64,000 bases of DNA from NCBI RefSeq assembly GCF_002994745.2, contig NC_037091.1:8471001-8535000 (forward strand), given 5' to 3'. This stretch comes from Rosa chinensis (taxonomy: Eukaryota > Streptophyta > Magnoliopsida > Rosales > Rosaceae). The notes under the pieces were generated by a model. That model did no database searches. It was not told the DNA's origin and was given only the letters and a program-made list of their open reading frames with translations. Below, piece by piece: positions 11,407-23,251 of this stretch. Each line of letters starts with the position of its first letter. Position 1 is the stretch's first letter. A program made the position numbers and the translations under genes.

Positions 11407-11751
11407 TACTCGTACGAGTTTGAAATGTCTTCTTGTATTAATTCATGGAGTCGATGATGAGCAATATATACTAGTTTTCCAAAATTGTCAGAGGCAGAAA
11501 TAAGCGATTGAGACTGAGACTGTTTCAAATATTAGATCATCATGCGGCAGCAGCAGCAGCTTCCATTCCATTTCATATATCGTGACACTTAAAGCGTGCA
11601 TCGATCTACTCCAACTCCCCAGAAAATCTGTCAATCGATCTGTCATGCATGCATGATGCATCCCAACTAAAACAATAATTAAACTCTCAGAACTTTCGAT
11701 CTCTTTTCTTTCTTTGGATTTGATGTTGTGCTAGCTTTCTCGTTGACCAAA
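11407..11751. other. Spacer between two LTR elements
   Basis: About 345 bp of ordinary intergenic sequence containing a short (CAG)n run near 11549-11560. It ends with CCAAA (11747-11751), the left target duplication of the next element. Confidence 0.6.
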
Positions 11752-12046
11752 TGTGATGCCCCGGAAATTCATAATTATTTTCTGAGGATTTTCCAGAATT
11801 AATTTTATAACAGTTGGACGATTTCGTGGCTTGTGGACGGAGCGGAAGTGTTTCGGACGAATTTTTATTCGAAAAGTATGGTCTTAGGGGGTTTGAAAAG
11901 GTTGACTTTTTATACGTTGGGATTCTCCGAAAACTTCCTTCACGAAAGTTGTAGAGCGCGTCGATACGAGTTCGTGGATATGTGGAACGCGAGAATCGGA
12001 GTTCGTATGAGGAAGTTATGGTCATTGGAAGGAATTTCCATTTTAG

Positions 12047-12055
12047 TATAAATAG
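12047..12055 (+). promoter_or_regulatory. Likely LTR TATA box
   Basis: TATAAATAG lies about 300 bp into the LTR in a suitable context for the U3 promoter. The same string occurs in the other LTR near 17072. No transcript evidence is available. Confidence 0.5.
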
Positions 12056-13141
12056 AAGTTTCCCGAAGGAGAAACTTATTATTTTCATTTCCTTCCATTT
12101 CCGGAAACTCATTTTTTCTCTCCCTTTTTCTCTCTCGGTCGATACCTTCAGTATCGAAGAAAACCGTCTGACCCGACCCGGACCCGGTCGATCCGACCCG
12201 ACGTTTCCGACGAGCTCCGGCCATCTCCGGCGACGAAATTTTCCAGACAGGATCGTCTCCGCCGTCTGGTGGTCCCTGTGGTGTTCTCTAGCGCCGATTC
12301 TCGGTGGTAGCGGCGGTAGAAGGCGGTGCAGCCTTGTGTTTTCGGACCCGGCCGGAAAACACAACTCCGGCGACCTCATAACTTCAGGCTTCTTGGGTTG
12401 AGTTCAGAACAAGCTCCCTGGTCGATCCTTGGTGTTTGTTTCGACCGGTTTACGTGAAAATTCGATCAACTCGGATTGGATCACTGTTCACGGCTTGTGA
12501 GGTAGTTTTCGATCCCTTATGCTTGTTTTCTGACTTCGATCCAGTTATGAGAATTCACAAGCATGCTTAGATGAAGCTTTTTGATGTTGGGAGTTTTGTG
12601 AAATAATGAGTTTTTGGCCGGCGGCGGTGCACCACCGTCTGTGGTGGCGTTCCGGCGGTGTTCCGGCCACTTAAGGAACTGGTTTTGGTATTATATATGT
12701 TCTACTCGTTGATACGAGCGTTTTGATATATAATATGCAAATTTTGGAGTTCGTATGGAATTGTTATGATTTTTGCAGTTTCATACCGATCGATTTATTC
12801 GATCCTTGAGGATTTGAGCATCCGATCGACTTGTGATTTTGACATATCGATCGTATAAGTGTTCCGGAGACATTGGATGGTCTCGGATGTGGTTTCGCCT
12901 CATTTGGCGTCACCTTGGGAATTTTGGTTCGATTTAGGGTTTCGAACGTTATCCCTTGTGATTCGTTGACTGAATGAGAGCTGTAATTCCTTAGGTACGT
13001 GACGTAGTACTCCGTGGAAGGATATTTTGTGGATTGGCTGCCTTGTCCTGAATTGAAGACGCAGCGGGAGTTTCGAGGTGAGTAATCTCACAAGGTTCAT
13101 TAATGAATGGAATACCTGTATCGTTTGGTGAGTAAATCTCA

Positions 13142-13290
13142 CGATATTTGTTATGAGCAGGATCGATATTTGTTATGAGTAGGATCGATATTTGTTATGA
13201 GCAGGATCGATATTTGTTATGAGTAGGATCGATATTTGTTATGAGCAGGATCGATAGTTGTTATGAGTAGGATCGATATTTGTTATGAGT
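13142..13290 (+). repeat. 22-bp tandem array in the 5' LTR
   Basis: Units read GAG(C/T)AGGATCGATATTTGTTAT, alternating C and T, so the higher-order unit is 44 bp. This LTR has about seven units; the partner array (18167-18271) has about five. The difference is one 44-bp dimer. Confidence 0.85.
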
Positions 13291-13442
13291 ATGATTACCC
13301 TATCGTCTTGGAGTTATTAGGTTAACTATGACTATAGTTGGTATTAGTGGTTTTCTGTGTGGATGGATGACTATGTGTGTGTATATATATATTATGGGAT
13401 GTATATATATACATATATATTCATGTATTAGTGGCTTCGTTG

Positions 13443-13620
13443 TGAATCTATGTGATGATCGCTATCTATGTGATGACCAGCGAAATCTCTGTGATGATCG
13501 CTATCTATGTGATGACCAGCGAAATCTCTGTGATGATCGCTATCTATGTGATGACCAGCGAAATCTCTGTGATGATCGCTATCTATGTGATGATTGGCGA
13601 TATCTTTGTGAATCTATGTG
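13443..13620 (+). repeat. 39-bp tandem array in the 5' LTR
   Basis: The repeated block combines 'gatgatcgctatctatgt' and 'gatgaccagcgaaatctctgt'. There are three full units and a variant last unit here, one fewer in the partner LTR (18424-18562). The array makes an artefactual ORF (13328-13621) with repeating CDDRYL peptides. Confidence 0.85.
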
Positions 13621-14658
13621 ATGATCCTTGAAATCTAAGTGATGATTAGTAGGATGATGCAAATCTAGGTGATGATCGGTGGAAATCTGTGCGATGATCA
13701 GTGTGATGACTGCTCGGTAGCAGAGCTGAATTGTTATTAAGTTAACAAAGATTGAGAGGACTGCTGTGATGGTTGGGGCTACCTACAGACGTCAGAGTGT
13801 GGGACTTCGATGACTACTTTGTCTTGAATTTTTTGACTTAATGTGACCTCCTGAACTAAATTATATGCAGGGGTTACTATGAATTGTTTTGCTTGTTTTG
13901 ATATGTGATTGCCTTGATTTCTCCTTGATTGTATTGATTGATGGTTTGATTTACATTAAGAGCCATAAGGGTTATGAACTGTACTCTATAGTGAGGATAG
14001 GAAGGTGATTCATTGTTCTTCACCTTTGATGTCATGTTGATGACAAAAGCTCCTAGGGGGGGAAAATGGGAAATGAGTGTGATGTTGAAATTCGCCGTAG
14101 TGCGTTAGGATGGCGTTAAACATTTCTTGAGGAAGTCTTGTTTGACCGAAATTTGTGTAATTGGATGCTAGGATTGAGGTTATCAGCAGAAGGCTTTTGT
14201 GAAATTTGTGTAATTGGTTTTGAGTTACTCATACGAGCTTCATAAGCTTACCGGGTTTGTTGTGTGGAACCCGGTGCACTATTCAATGGAATGGTGTAGG
14301 GGTTAATCCTGCAGGTTGAGGAGATCGTGGCTGAAGCTGAGGTGACTCCTGTGCAGCTTTGTGGTAGGAAGCTATCTTTGTGACTTTACCGTTGATAAGG
14401 ACTTCCGTTGTATAGTTACTCTGAGCTGCATTTACGTTTTATTTTGTTGTTGACAATTTATTTCGTAAGCATTGTAATATATAACTCTATGGAGCGAGTT
14501 TATATTAACTTTGAGGGTTCAGGGCATCAATATCTGTGTAAGTTAAAGGGAAAAAGATTTCCAGGTATTTTGTATTGATGACTGGACGTTCACGCATATA
14601 TAATTATGGGGTTATATATATCGATTTTCTTGTGTGTAAAATCAGGGGCGTGACAGTT

Positions 14659-14670
14659 TGGTATCAGAGC
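14659..14670 (+). other. Primer-binding site (initiator-Met tRNA)
   Basis: TGGTATCAGAGC starts three bases after the 5' LTR end. It matches the standard plant primer-binding site complementary to the tRNA-iMet 3' end. Confidence 0.9.
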
Positions 14671-15016
14671 GTAAGGTGCATATTTGGTGATAATCAATAC
14701 TCCTCGAGTGATGGCCCGTCTGCAGCGGATCCCCATCTGATGCTCTTCGGTATTGATATAGTCATTGGGTATGCAATGAGTGTTGGAATGTGAGTCTTCA
14801 GGGTAGTGTTGGCTCAGTGAATAAGTTGTAGGAGCTTAAGGTAGCTTCTAGGAGTTATAGTAGGAATGAGGACCTTTAGATTTAACTCTTGTTTACGTAG
14901 GGGATAGAATTGTATCTTCTAACGTAGTGTTGCGGTTGATTTAGTCATAGCGATGACTTATACTTGTGTTTGAAGATTTGACAAGTATTAACCAAGGTTG
15001 CTATGCTCCTTAGGTT

Positions 15017-16123
15017 ATGGATTCACAAGGAGGACGAGCTAGGGGTCGAGGCAGACCCAGAGGCAGGGGTAGAGCCCGAGGTAGGGGCAGGATTCCTCCT
15101 CCTGTTGAGGAGATGTTTGAGAACGATATCGAGGCATCGAATGTTGGGCTGCCTATCCCACCTGTTGTGGAGGTTGTGAATGTTGAAGATCCCACTCGTT
15201 TGTCGAAGTTGGCAAAGGAGATTTCGAGATTGGGAGGAGTTCTATTCCAGGGAGGTACGGATCACATGTTGGCAGATCAATGGATCGAAAACATGAAGAC
15301 CTACTTTGAGATGGTCGTCTGCGACGACATTGAGAAGAGAAAGATTGCCACATTTATGCTCCAAGGAGATGCACGGGTATGGTGGAATGGCACACAGAGG
15401 GTGATGGACGTGTCCACCATGACCTGGAATGAGTTTGTGGAACTGTTCAGGAAGAAGTACTTTCCGCCTTCAGTGAGGGAGCAGTTGGAAAGGGAATTTG
15501 TCTCGTTAGTCCAAGGGACTAAGAGTGTGAGGGAGTATGAAGCTGAGTTCTCAAGGTTGTATCGCTTTGTGCGGCAGATGGATGCTGAGAGCTTAGCTAT
15601 GAAGTTTCAGTGGGGACTGAATGCTTCAATCCGGCGCGATGTCGCTGTTCTGGAACTGAAGACAGTGGAGCTCATTTTCGTAAAGGCTATGGCCATTGAG
15701 CAGGAGAACTTGATTTTCCAGGAACAGGAGTCGGCTGACAGGGACCTTCGAAGGAAGGGAAAGGCAATTGTTGTGAACAATGAAGGGACAGATAATCAGG
15801 GAGGGTTCTGGAAGAGGCAGAGGACTCATCAGCAGGCGCCAGGTAGAGTGGCAGCTGCACCTGCTGGGGTTGCACCTAATGGGCAGGTGGCACCCTTAAC
15901 ATGTTATAACTGCAAGGAAGTGGGCCATATGGCGAGGCAGTGTTTGAAGCCGAAACCTAGGTCGTGCTATAATTGCGGACAAGTAGGGCATTTGGCTAAT
16001 GAGTGTACCCGACCTCGGGGTATGAGACAGAGGGATCAGCAGAGGCAACATCCTCAGGGACATGCGAGGGTAGTTGCTATTGGTCAGCAGAATGCAGGGG
16101 TGCAAGGTACCTTATCTGCTTGA
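15017..16123 (+). CDS. Retrotransposon Gag (nucleocapsid/capsid), pol absent
   Basis: A 368-residue intact ORF. The N-terminus is very rich in Arg and Gly (repeats of RGRGR, residues 4-28). A retrotrans_gag domain follows (about 60-215; conserved ARVWWNG, TWNEFVELFRKKYFPPSVRE, REYEAEFSRLYRF), then two CCHC knuckles, CYNCKEVGHMARQC at about 296-309 and CYNCGQVGHLANEC at about 317-330. In the chromovirus family, Gag forms the particle and the knuckles bind RNA. The frame stops at VQGTLSA, at the point where the family usually runs into the protease, so the pol deletion lies at the gag-protease border. The intact frame fits recent activity in trans. Confidence 0.92.
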   Translation: MDSQGGRARGRGRPRGRGRARGRGRIPPPVEEMFENDIEASNVGLPIPPVVEVVNVEDPTRLSKLAKEISRLGGVLFQGGTDHMLADQWIENMKTYFEMVVCDDIEKRKIATFMLQGDARVWWNGTQRVMDVSTMTWNEFVELFRKKYFPPSVREQLEREFVSLVQGTKSVREYEAEFSRLYRFVRQMDAESLAMKFQWGLNASIRRDVAVLELKTVELIFVKAMAIEQENLIFQEQESADRDLRRKGKAIVVNNEGTDNQGGFWKRQRTHQQAPGRVAAAPAGVAPNGQVAPLTCYNCKEVGHMARQCLKPKPRSCYNCGQVGHLANECTRPRGMRQRDQQRQHPQGHARVVAIGQQNAGVQGTLSA

Positions 16124-16184
16124 ATTTAATCTTGTGTAGATGAAGTGCTTATCTGCTTGAATTTAATCTTGTGTAGATGAAGTG
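16111..16184 (+). repeat. 37-bp direct duplication over the gag stop codon
   Basis: The block starting CTTATCTGCTTGAATTTAAT is present twice in a row (16111-16147, 16148-16184). The gag stop TGA lies in the first copy, at the pol-deletion site. Confidence 0.85.
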
Positions 16185-16776
16185 TGATAGTAGAGTACCG
16201 CATCTCTTTGTGCTAGTGTAGTGATAGGTTTGCCTGACGGTTATAGTTAGACCTTTTGGTATGGTATCTTTTGGGAAGGGGTGATCGTTGAGCATTTTGT
16301 ATTGCGTGTTGCATACTTCACTTTTGTGGTAGTTGAAATTCTTTGCAACTCTGTGTGCGCGCAATACCATGTGATGATTCATGCGTGAGTTGATTTAGGC
16401 TAAACCTTATTCTAAATGTGTTTTGAGGCGGTAGGACACTGTGTGTAGCGATGCATGCACCATTACTTTTATGGTAGAATGCACCAGGGTGGCGATACTA
16501 GGAGGGCTACCCGTATCCATGTTCGAGCAAGGCAGGTGGTACTTGAGATGTGGGGACTATTCCTAAATCTACATGGATCACTCAAAGTGCGAGTGCAACC
16601 ATCGTTGGTGGTTGAATTTCATTCTGTATGGTTGACTAGCTCATTGTTGTGTGGAGGCTGTATGGAGAGAGCAATTCTTGTTGGGGATCGAGAATTCGAT
16701 TTGAGCTTGGTTTATGCGTACTTTTGGGAGTAGTACGTTTAAATTTCGGGACGAAATTTCTTTAAGGGGGGTAGAA
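16185..16776 (+). other. 3' untranslated part of the gag-only element
   Basis: About 590 bp with no pol motif on either strand, ending in the polypurine tract. A 92-codon ORF (16455-16733) is not recognised and is probably a non-coding remnant, possibly scrambled pol sequence. Confidence 0.5.
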
Positions 16777-19599
16777 TGTGATGCCCCGGAAATTCATAAT
16801 TATTTTCTGAGGATTTTCCAGAATTAATTTTATAACAGTTGGACGATTTCGTGGCTTGTGGACGGAGCGGAAGTGTTTCGGACGAATTTTTATTCGAAAA
16901 GTATGGTCTTAGGGGGTTTGAAAAGGTTGACTTTTTATACGTTGGGATTCTCCGAAAACTTCCTTCACGAAAGTTGTAGAGCGCGTCGATACGAGTTCGT
17001 GGATATGTGGAACGCGAGAATCGGAGTTCGTATGAGGAAGTTATGGTCATTGGAAGGAATTTCCATTTTAGTATAAATAGAAGTTTCCCGAAGGAGAAAC
17101 TTACTATTTTCATTTCCTTCCATTTCCGGAAACTCATTTTTTCTCTCCCTTTTTCTCTCTCGGTCGATACCTTCAGTATCGAAGAAAACCGTCTGACCCG
17201 ACCCGGACCCGGTCGATCCGACCCGACGTTTCCGACGAGCTCCGGCCATCTCCGGCGACGAAATTTTCCAGACAGGATCGTCTCCGCCGTCTGGTGGTCC
17301 CTGTGGTGTTCTCTAGCGCCGATTCTCGGTGGTAGCGGCGGTAGAAGGAGGTGCAGCCTTGTGTTTTCGGACCCGGCCGGAAAACACAACTCCGGCGACC
17401 TCATAACTTCAGGCTTCTTGGGTTGAGTTCAGAACAAGCTCCCTGGTCGATCCTTGGTGTTTGTTTCGACCGGTTTACGTGAAAATTCGATCAACTCGGA
17501 TTGGATCACTGTTCACGGCTTGTGAGGTAGTTTTCGATCCCTTATGCTTGTTTTCTGACTTCGATCCAGTTATGAGAATTCACAAGCATGCTTAGATGAA
17601 GCTTTTTGATGTTGGGAGTTTTGTGAAATAATGAGTTTTTGGCCGGCGGCGGTGCACCACCGTCTGTGGTGGCGTTCCGGCGGTGTTCCGGCCACTTAAG
17701 GAACTGGTTTTGGTATTATATATGTTCTACTCGTTGATACGAGCGTTTTGATATATAATATGCAAATTTTGGAGTTCGTATGGAATTGTTATGATTTTTG
17801 CAGTTTCATACCGATCGATTTATTCGATCCTTGAGGATTTGAGCATCCGATCGACTTGTGATTTTGACATATCGATCGTATAAGTGTTCCGGAGACATTG
17901 GATGGTCTCGGATGTGGTTTCGCCTCATTTGGCGTCACCTTGGGAATTTTGGTTCGATTTAGGGTTTCGAACGTTATCCCTTGTGATTCGTTGACTGAAT
18001 GAGAGCTGTAATTCCTTAGGTACGTGACGTAGTACTCCGTGGAAGGATATTTTGTGGATTGGCTGCCTTGTCCTGAATTGAAGACGCAGCGGGAGTTTCG
18101 AGGTGAGTAATCTCACAAGGTTCATTAATGAATGGAATACCTGTATCGTTTGGTGAGTAAATCTCACGATATTTGTTATGAGCAGGATCGATATTTGTTA
18201 TGAGTAGGATCGATATTTGTTATGAGCAGGATCGATAGTTGTTATGAGTAGGATCGATATTTGTTATGAGTATGATTACCCTATCGTCTTGGAGTTATTA
18301 GGTTAACTATGACTATAGTTGGTATTAGTGGTTTTCTGTGTGGATGGATGACTATGTGTGTGTATATATATATTATGGGATGTATATATATACATATATA
18401 TTCATGTATTAGTGGCTTCGTTGTGAATCTATGTGATGATCGCTATCTATGTGATGACCAGCGAAATCTCTGTGATGATCGCTATCTATGTGATGACCAG
18501 CGAAATCTCTGTGATGATCGCTATCTATGTGATGATTGGCGATATCTTTGTGAATCTATGTGATGATCCTTGAAATCTAAGTGATGATTAGTAGGATGAT
18601 GCAAATCTAGGTGATGATCGGTGGAAATCTGTGCGATGATCAGTGTGATGACTGCTCGGTAGCAGAGCTGAATTGTTATTAAGTTAACAAAGATTGAGAG
18701 GACTGCTGTGATGGTTGGGGCTACCTACAGACGTCAGAGTGTGGGACTTCGATGACTACTTTGTCTTGAATTGTTTGACTTAATGTGACCTCCTGAACTA
18801 AATTATATGCAGGGGTTACTATGAATTGTTTTGCTTGTTTTGATATGTGATTGCCTTGATTTCTCCTTGATTGTATTGATTGATGGTTTGATTTACATTA
18901 AGAGCCATAAGGGTTATGAACTGTACTCTATAGTGAGGATAGGAAGGTGATTCATTGTTCTTCACCTTTGATGTCATGTTGATGACAAAAGCTCCTAGGG
19001 GGGGGGGAAATGGGAAATGAGTGTGATGTTGAAATTCGCCGTAGTGCGTTAGGATGGCGTTAAACATTTCTTGAGGAAGTCTTGTTTGACCGAAATTTGT
19101 GTAATTGGATGCTAGGATTGAGGTTATCAGCAGAAGGCTTTTGTGAAATTTGTGTAATTGGTTTTGAGTTACTCATACGAGCTTCATAAGCTTACCGGGT
19201 TTGTTGTGTGGAACCCGGTGCACTATTCAATGGAATGGTGTAGGGGTTAATCCTGCAGGTTGAGGAGATCGTGGCTGAAGCTGAGGTGACTCCTGTGCAG
19301 CTTTGTGGTAGGAAGCTATCTTTGTGACTTTACCGTTGATAAGGACTTCCGTTGTATAGTTACTCTGAGCTGCATTTACGTTTTATTTTGTTGTTGACAA
19401 TTTATTTCGTAAGCATTGTAATATATAACTCTATGGAGCGAGTTTATATTAACTTTGAGGGTTCAGGGCATCAATATCTGTGTAAGTTAAAGGGAAAAAG
19501 ATTTCCAGGTATTTTGTATTGATGACTGGACGTTCACGCATATATAATTATGGGGTTATATATATCGATTTTCTTGTGTGTAAAATCAGGGGCGTGACA
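16777..19599 (+). repeat. 3' LTR of the gag-only element (2823 bp)
   Basis: Second long terminal repeat, almost identical to 11752-14655 outside the two tandem arrays and a G run near 18999. It is followed by the right target duplication CCAAA. Confidence 0.92.
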
Positions 19600-19604
19600 C
19601 CAAA

Positions 19605-21320
19605 CCTATTGGATCTTTCTACATGAATTTTAGTTTCTAGCAGTCTACCTGAACTTTCATATATAGTTTCATATAACCAACTTAATTTGTTCTCTAATTA
19701 TCTAGATAATTGTACTCATATTCATTGCCACCCTGGTACCTTGTTCTTCGATATATACTGTGCATGCTTGTTAATCGATCCACTCTTTCAATCAAATTTG
19801 GTCAACAAGAGAGAAGTTTACCCTACATTTGTAATTTCCAATGCACTTTTTCGATCATTTTATAAGCACCGGTTATGTTTTATATTTATTAATTAATCAT
19901 TCAATAAACCAAAAAGACTGATAGTTTATTTATGTTTTAGGGATGCACTTTGATCTAACATTTCTGATTTATTTTCCAGCGGCAACATAATATGAAAATT
20001 GTGATTTTGGTAATTATGCTTCGTTGTAATTGAGTTATATTTCCGTATATCTCCACTCTGTCAAAGCAAATGGAGTAGCCAGTAGAGCACTCTTTACTAA
20101 TTAATGCTTATTAGAATACATGTATTTTGTAGAAATTTCTGATATCATTTTGGGATGTACGTTCTCTAAATACTTATTGTAATCAAGGGTTTAGACTCTA
20201 TGTACCCCCTCTCCTTGTATTCAACAATTTCATTAATCAAGACTTTAGAGCAGTCGCACCAGCCCTTCTGTCTTTCCAATCCCCATAATTTCACCGTGTC
20301 ATTTTCATTTCTCCATGTACTCCTTACCAAGGAATCTGTGTGGAGGTGTATCAATTTATTATGAATTAAATATTTACTTTTCTTTCCAAAAAAAAATAAC
20401 TCTTAAACATATCAAAAAATAATAATAATAACCATACACAAATCTATCTAGTTATCACTTTGTGAAAGATTAGTATTAAAGCATCACATCGTGATCTTTC
20501 TAGCCATCAAAAGTTGGCATGATGTAGATGTACGTAAGCATAACATCATTCCAAATTTCCAATAATTAATAACATCCGTAGAAAACAAATCACATCTAAG
20601 TATGAATTAGAAAAAAACTAAGATGCACAAAATTTTCGTTGAATTAGGTATGTAAAAATACTCATCATTTAATTCTTATTTTGGAAACAGTCAATACACT
20701 AACCTTGTATTTTTCCTACAATATCTATTTTGACTTTATGTAGGTTTAGTCATTTCAATGATTCCATAGGATGATGTAGACATTTCACATCAAGACAAAA
20801 TATGCACTAATCTCGTATGTATCAAGCCAAAATACATGTTGGAAACAGTCATTTCGAGGTTAGGCAAAATACACTAACCGCTAGCTCGTATGTTTTCTGC
20901 AAAATCTTTGTATGACTTTTTGTAGGTGGTAATCATTTCAATGATCGATCCATAGGATGATGCTAGACGTACATTTCACATCGAGGCGAATATGAAGGCA
21001 TAACCGGTGGCAACTTATTCCAAGTCATGGAGCAATATTCAATATACTGTATCAAGTCTTGAAGAGGACTCGAAATATCTACTAGTATGTGATATATTTG
21101 CTAATTTGGAATTTGAAATTTTGAATGCATGAATAGTTTTTCATTTTTCACGATGTTGTGGGTTAGAATTATTGCACCCTTAAGCGTCTAACTTTCAACT
21201 CATGTAAGTGATGCTTAATTTTGTCACAATGATGTATGTAATATCAATGATGCCATCAAATCGCCGCCCTTGCTGGGATAAGTTCTAGTTTTTCTTTCAC
21301 TATGTATGGCTCTTCATGTA
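19605..21320. other. Intergenic, with diverged short duplications
   Basis: No gene was recognised. A ~60-bp phrase ('catttcaatgattccataggatgatgtagacatttcacatc') near 20750-20800 recurs diverged near 20930-20985. Confidence 0.45.
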
Positions 21321-21670
21321 GGGTTGATATGGGTGGGTTTAACCGAATTGCAATAGAAAGTAACTCCAATATATGATTGATGCAGGTGATTTAAGATATC
21401 AAATATATCTCTCTCTGCTTACTCTCAGTCATTCAAATAAAGTACGTATTTCATGAAGAAAATTTTAAATTTCATGCAGGGTTGTTATGGGTGGGTTTAA
21501 CCGAATTGCAATAGAAAGTAACTCCAAAATGTGATTGGTGCAGGTGATTTAAGATATCAAACATATATCTCTGCTTACTCTCAGTCATTCAAATAAAGCA
21601 CGTATTTCATGAAGAAAATTTTGCAGCGGACTGTTTAGCTAAACAAAAACATCTGTCATCTTTTGAATAA
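21321..21670 (+). pseudogene. LINE RNase H tail, internally duplicated
   Basis: A 158-bp direct duplication starts at 21321 and 21479 (gggttgatatgggtggg / gggttgttatgggtggg). Its translation gives RIAIESNS early and, in the second copy, HVFHEENFAADCLAKQ followed by a stop. This is the typical C-terminus of the RNase H domain (RVT_3) found in plant LINEs. No RT or endonuclease is adjacent, and frames are broken between the pieces. It is a decayed fragment. Confidence 0.6.
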
Positions 21671-21955
21671 ATTTAGATAGTAAAGCTCCGCTAGTCAACT
21701 AATTAATGCCTTAGGAATGTGGGATAAGCATAGATCTAGTTTAATTTACTTTCGCCAGCCAAAAACAAGTGATACCATAGAATCAAAGTACAAACATTAC
21801 GTAGACTCTATGTGCTTGGACAACTCCGACTTAACCAGCACATCAATACAGAATAACAAACTCAAACCAGCTCTAAACTCAAATTAACCCTAAATAACAC
21901 ATACAAATATTTGCTTTTTTCTTTTTTGCAATGAAAATGTTGGCTATTTTGCTAA

Positions 21956-22717
21956 GAGAGTTTCTATTGGGACTTCCTAATCTGCTTACTAAACCTCCTC
22001 CATTTTTTAATTATTAAATAACATACATGTCCTTATATGAAAAGACTGTAACAGACAACAAAATATTAAGAAAAAATATATATTTTTGTTCTTTCAGCTT
22101 TATAATAAATTAATAATAGAAACATAATTTATATTACTTCTATTATTCATTTTCATTTTCAAATCTCATTTATGATTTTATTTGTTCATGAAAGCTTTTG
22201 AAGAGAAAAAATATTCAAAAGATAATGCATTCAAAATTACTTGGTGAATTATATAAGAACGAAACTATGATGCAATAGAAAAAAATATTAGATAAATGTT
22301 CTTCTCATTAGTATTACAAGATCATGAAACTGAGCGTAAACTAAACCAAATAAGCTTGTGAAGCGGCATATAAGATAAAGTTATATAAAAATAATTAAAT
22401 GAGCAAATTTAATTTTTGTAACCATAAAACATGAAAAATTAGGATCGAAAACAATTATGGTAATATTTTCTAATTAGTTATCAAGCTATGACTTTTTTTC
22501 AATAATTATTTCAATTTTTCTTTTTTTGGCAAACAAACAATTACGAGAGCATTGAAACTCATCTTTAATACTTAGAACATTCCATTTATAAGTAAAGTTA
22601 AGTTAGGTACTTGAAAGAGGTTTAGATAACAAATTTTACTTTTTAAAAATAAAATAGGAGCTGTAAAGAGCATGAAATGTCAAGTGAGCAAATATAGAAG
22701 TCTCAATAGAAAAACTC
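21956..22717. repeat. MITE with imperfect TIRs (GAGAGTTTCTATTGGGACTTC)
   Basis: The left terminus is mirrored at the right by GAAGTCTCAATAGAAAAACTC. The possible 9-bp target duplication is TTTTGCTAA / TTTTGCAAA, with one mismatch. The interior is AT-rich and non-coding. It belongs with the Mutator-like MITEs by duplication length, but this is tentative. Confidence 0.5.
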
Positions 22718-23251
22718 TTTTGCAAAGCGAATACTAATCAAGGAGATTTGTAGGTAGTGGGGCAGCTCTAGTGGCACTACTAAATACCAATCCTAGTCGT
22801 CGGGTATTGACTTGAGGCTGCTCCTCCCCCCCCCCTATGATTGATTACAGGTAGCTGTATCTCAAACGAATGATCGACCAATCACTTGTCACTATCTTGT
22901 TTCTGATTGGCCAATACCTCATCCGCACATGCGTGTTTCTTTGACCCTTCGAAGAACATAAACAAAACCAGTCAATATTATTGACTCTTCCATGTACCCT
23001 CCCCTACCCTATCCCACATTACAATTCAACTATTTTCATTTTTCATCATGAACAAAAAGATACTTGATTAATTTCATTTTTGACCAAGCTTATAAAACAT
23101 GTTAAAATACGACCCAATTGAATTTGTTTACCGAAGGTTTTGCAAACTGGATCACATCATAGGTTGGACATTTTTACAATCCTTCTATTTGGTCAACTTT
23201 TCTATTATTTGATAAATGCAATGCTCATGCATGTATTTAACAGCCGCTAAA

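Larger units (their letters stand above)
11752..14655 (+). repeat. 5' LTR of the gag-only element (2904 bp)
   Basis: Unusually long LTR with GC-rich stretches such as cgacccgacccggacccgg (about 12170-12200). It is 81 bp longer than its partner, explained by two extra 22-bp units (44 bp), one extra 39-bp unit and a 2-bp difference in a G run. Only about three base substitutions to the other LTR were noticed (near 12070, 12330 and 13826). ORFs reported inside it are chance frames. Confidence 0.92.
11752..19599 (+). mobile_element. Gag-only LTR retrotransposon (TR-GAG type, Tekay/Del-like)
   Basis: The element is 7.85 kb with two long direct repeats (11752-14655 and 16777-19599) beginning TGTGATGCCCCGG and ending GGGGCGTGACA. 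The target duplication is CCAAA on both sides (11747-11751, 19600-19604). The primer-binding site TGGTATCAGAGC is at 14659-14670 and the polypurine tract AAGGGGGGTAGAA at 16764-16776. The 2.1-kb interior holds one gag ORF and no protease, RT, RNase H or integrase. The gag type and the 'cgggacgaaatttctttaagggggg' style of 3' end resemble Tekay/Del chromoviruses, from which it was probably derived by loss of pol. Published gag-only plant elements are called TR-GAG. It needs pol enzymes from another element. Confidence 0.93.

Noticed and set aside
11687..12401. Long ORFs on both strands inside the LTRs (also 16739-17426)
   Set aside because: They lie entirely or mostly within the LTR of the gag-only element, recur in the second LTR, overlap each other and show no protein domain.
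13328..13621. 97-residue ORF with CDDRYL repeats
   Set aside because: It is the translation of a 39-bp tandem array in the LTR; its length simply follows the array copy number.
16455..16733. Extra gene in the gag-only element
   Set aside because: The 92-codon ORF has no recognised motif and lies in the 3' non-coding part; there is too little evidence for a CDS.
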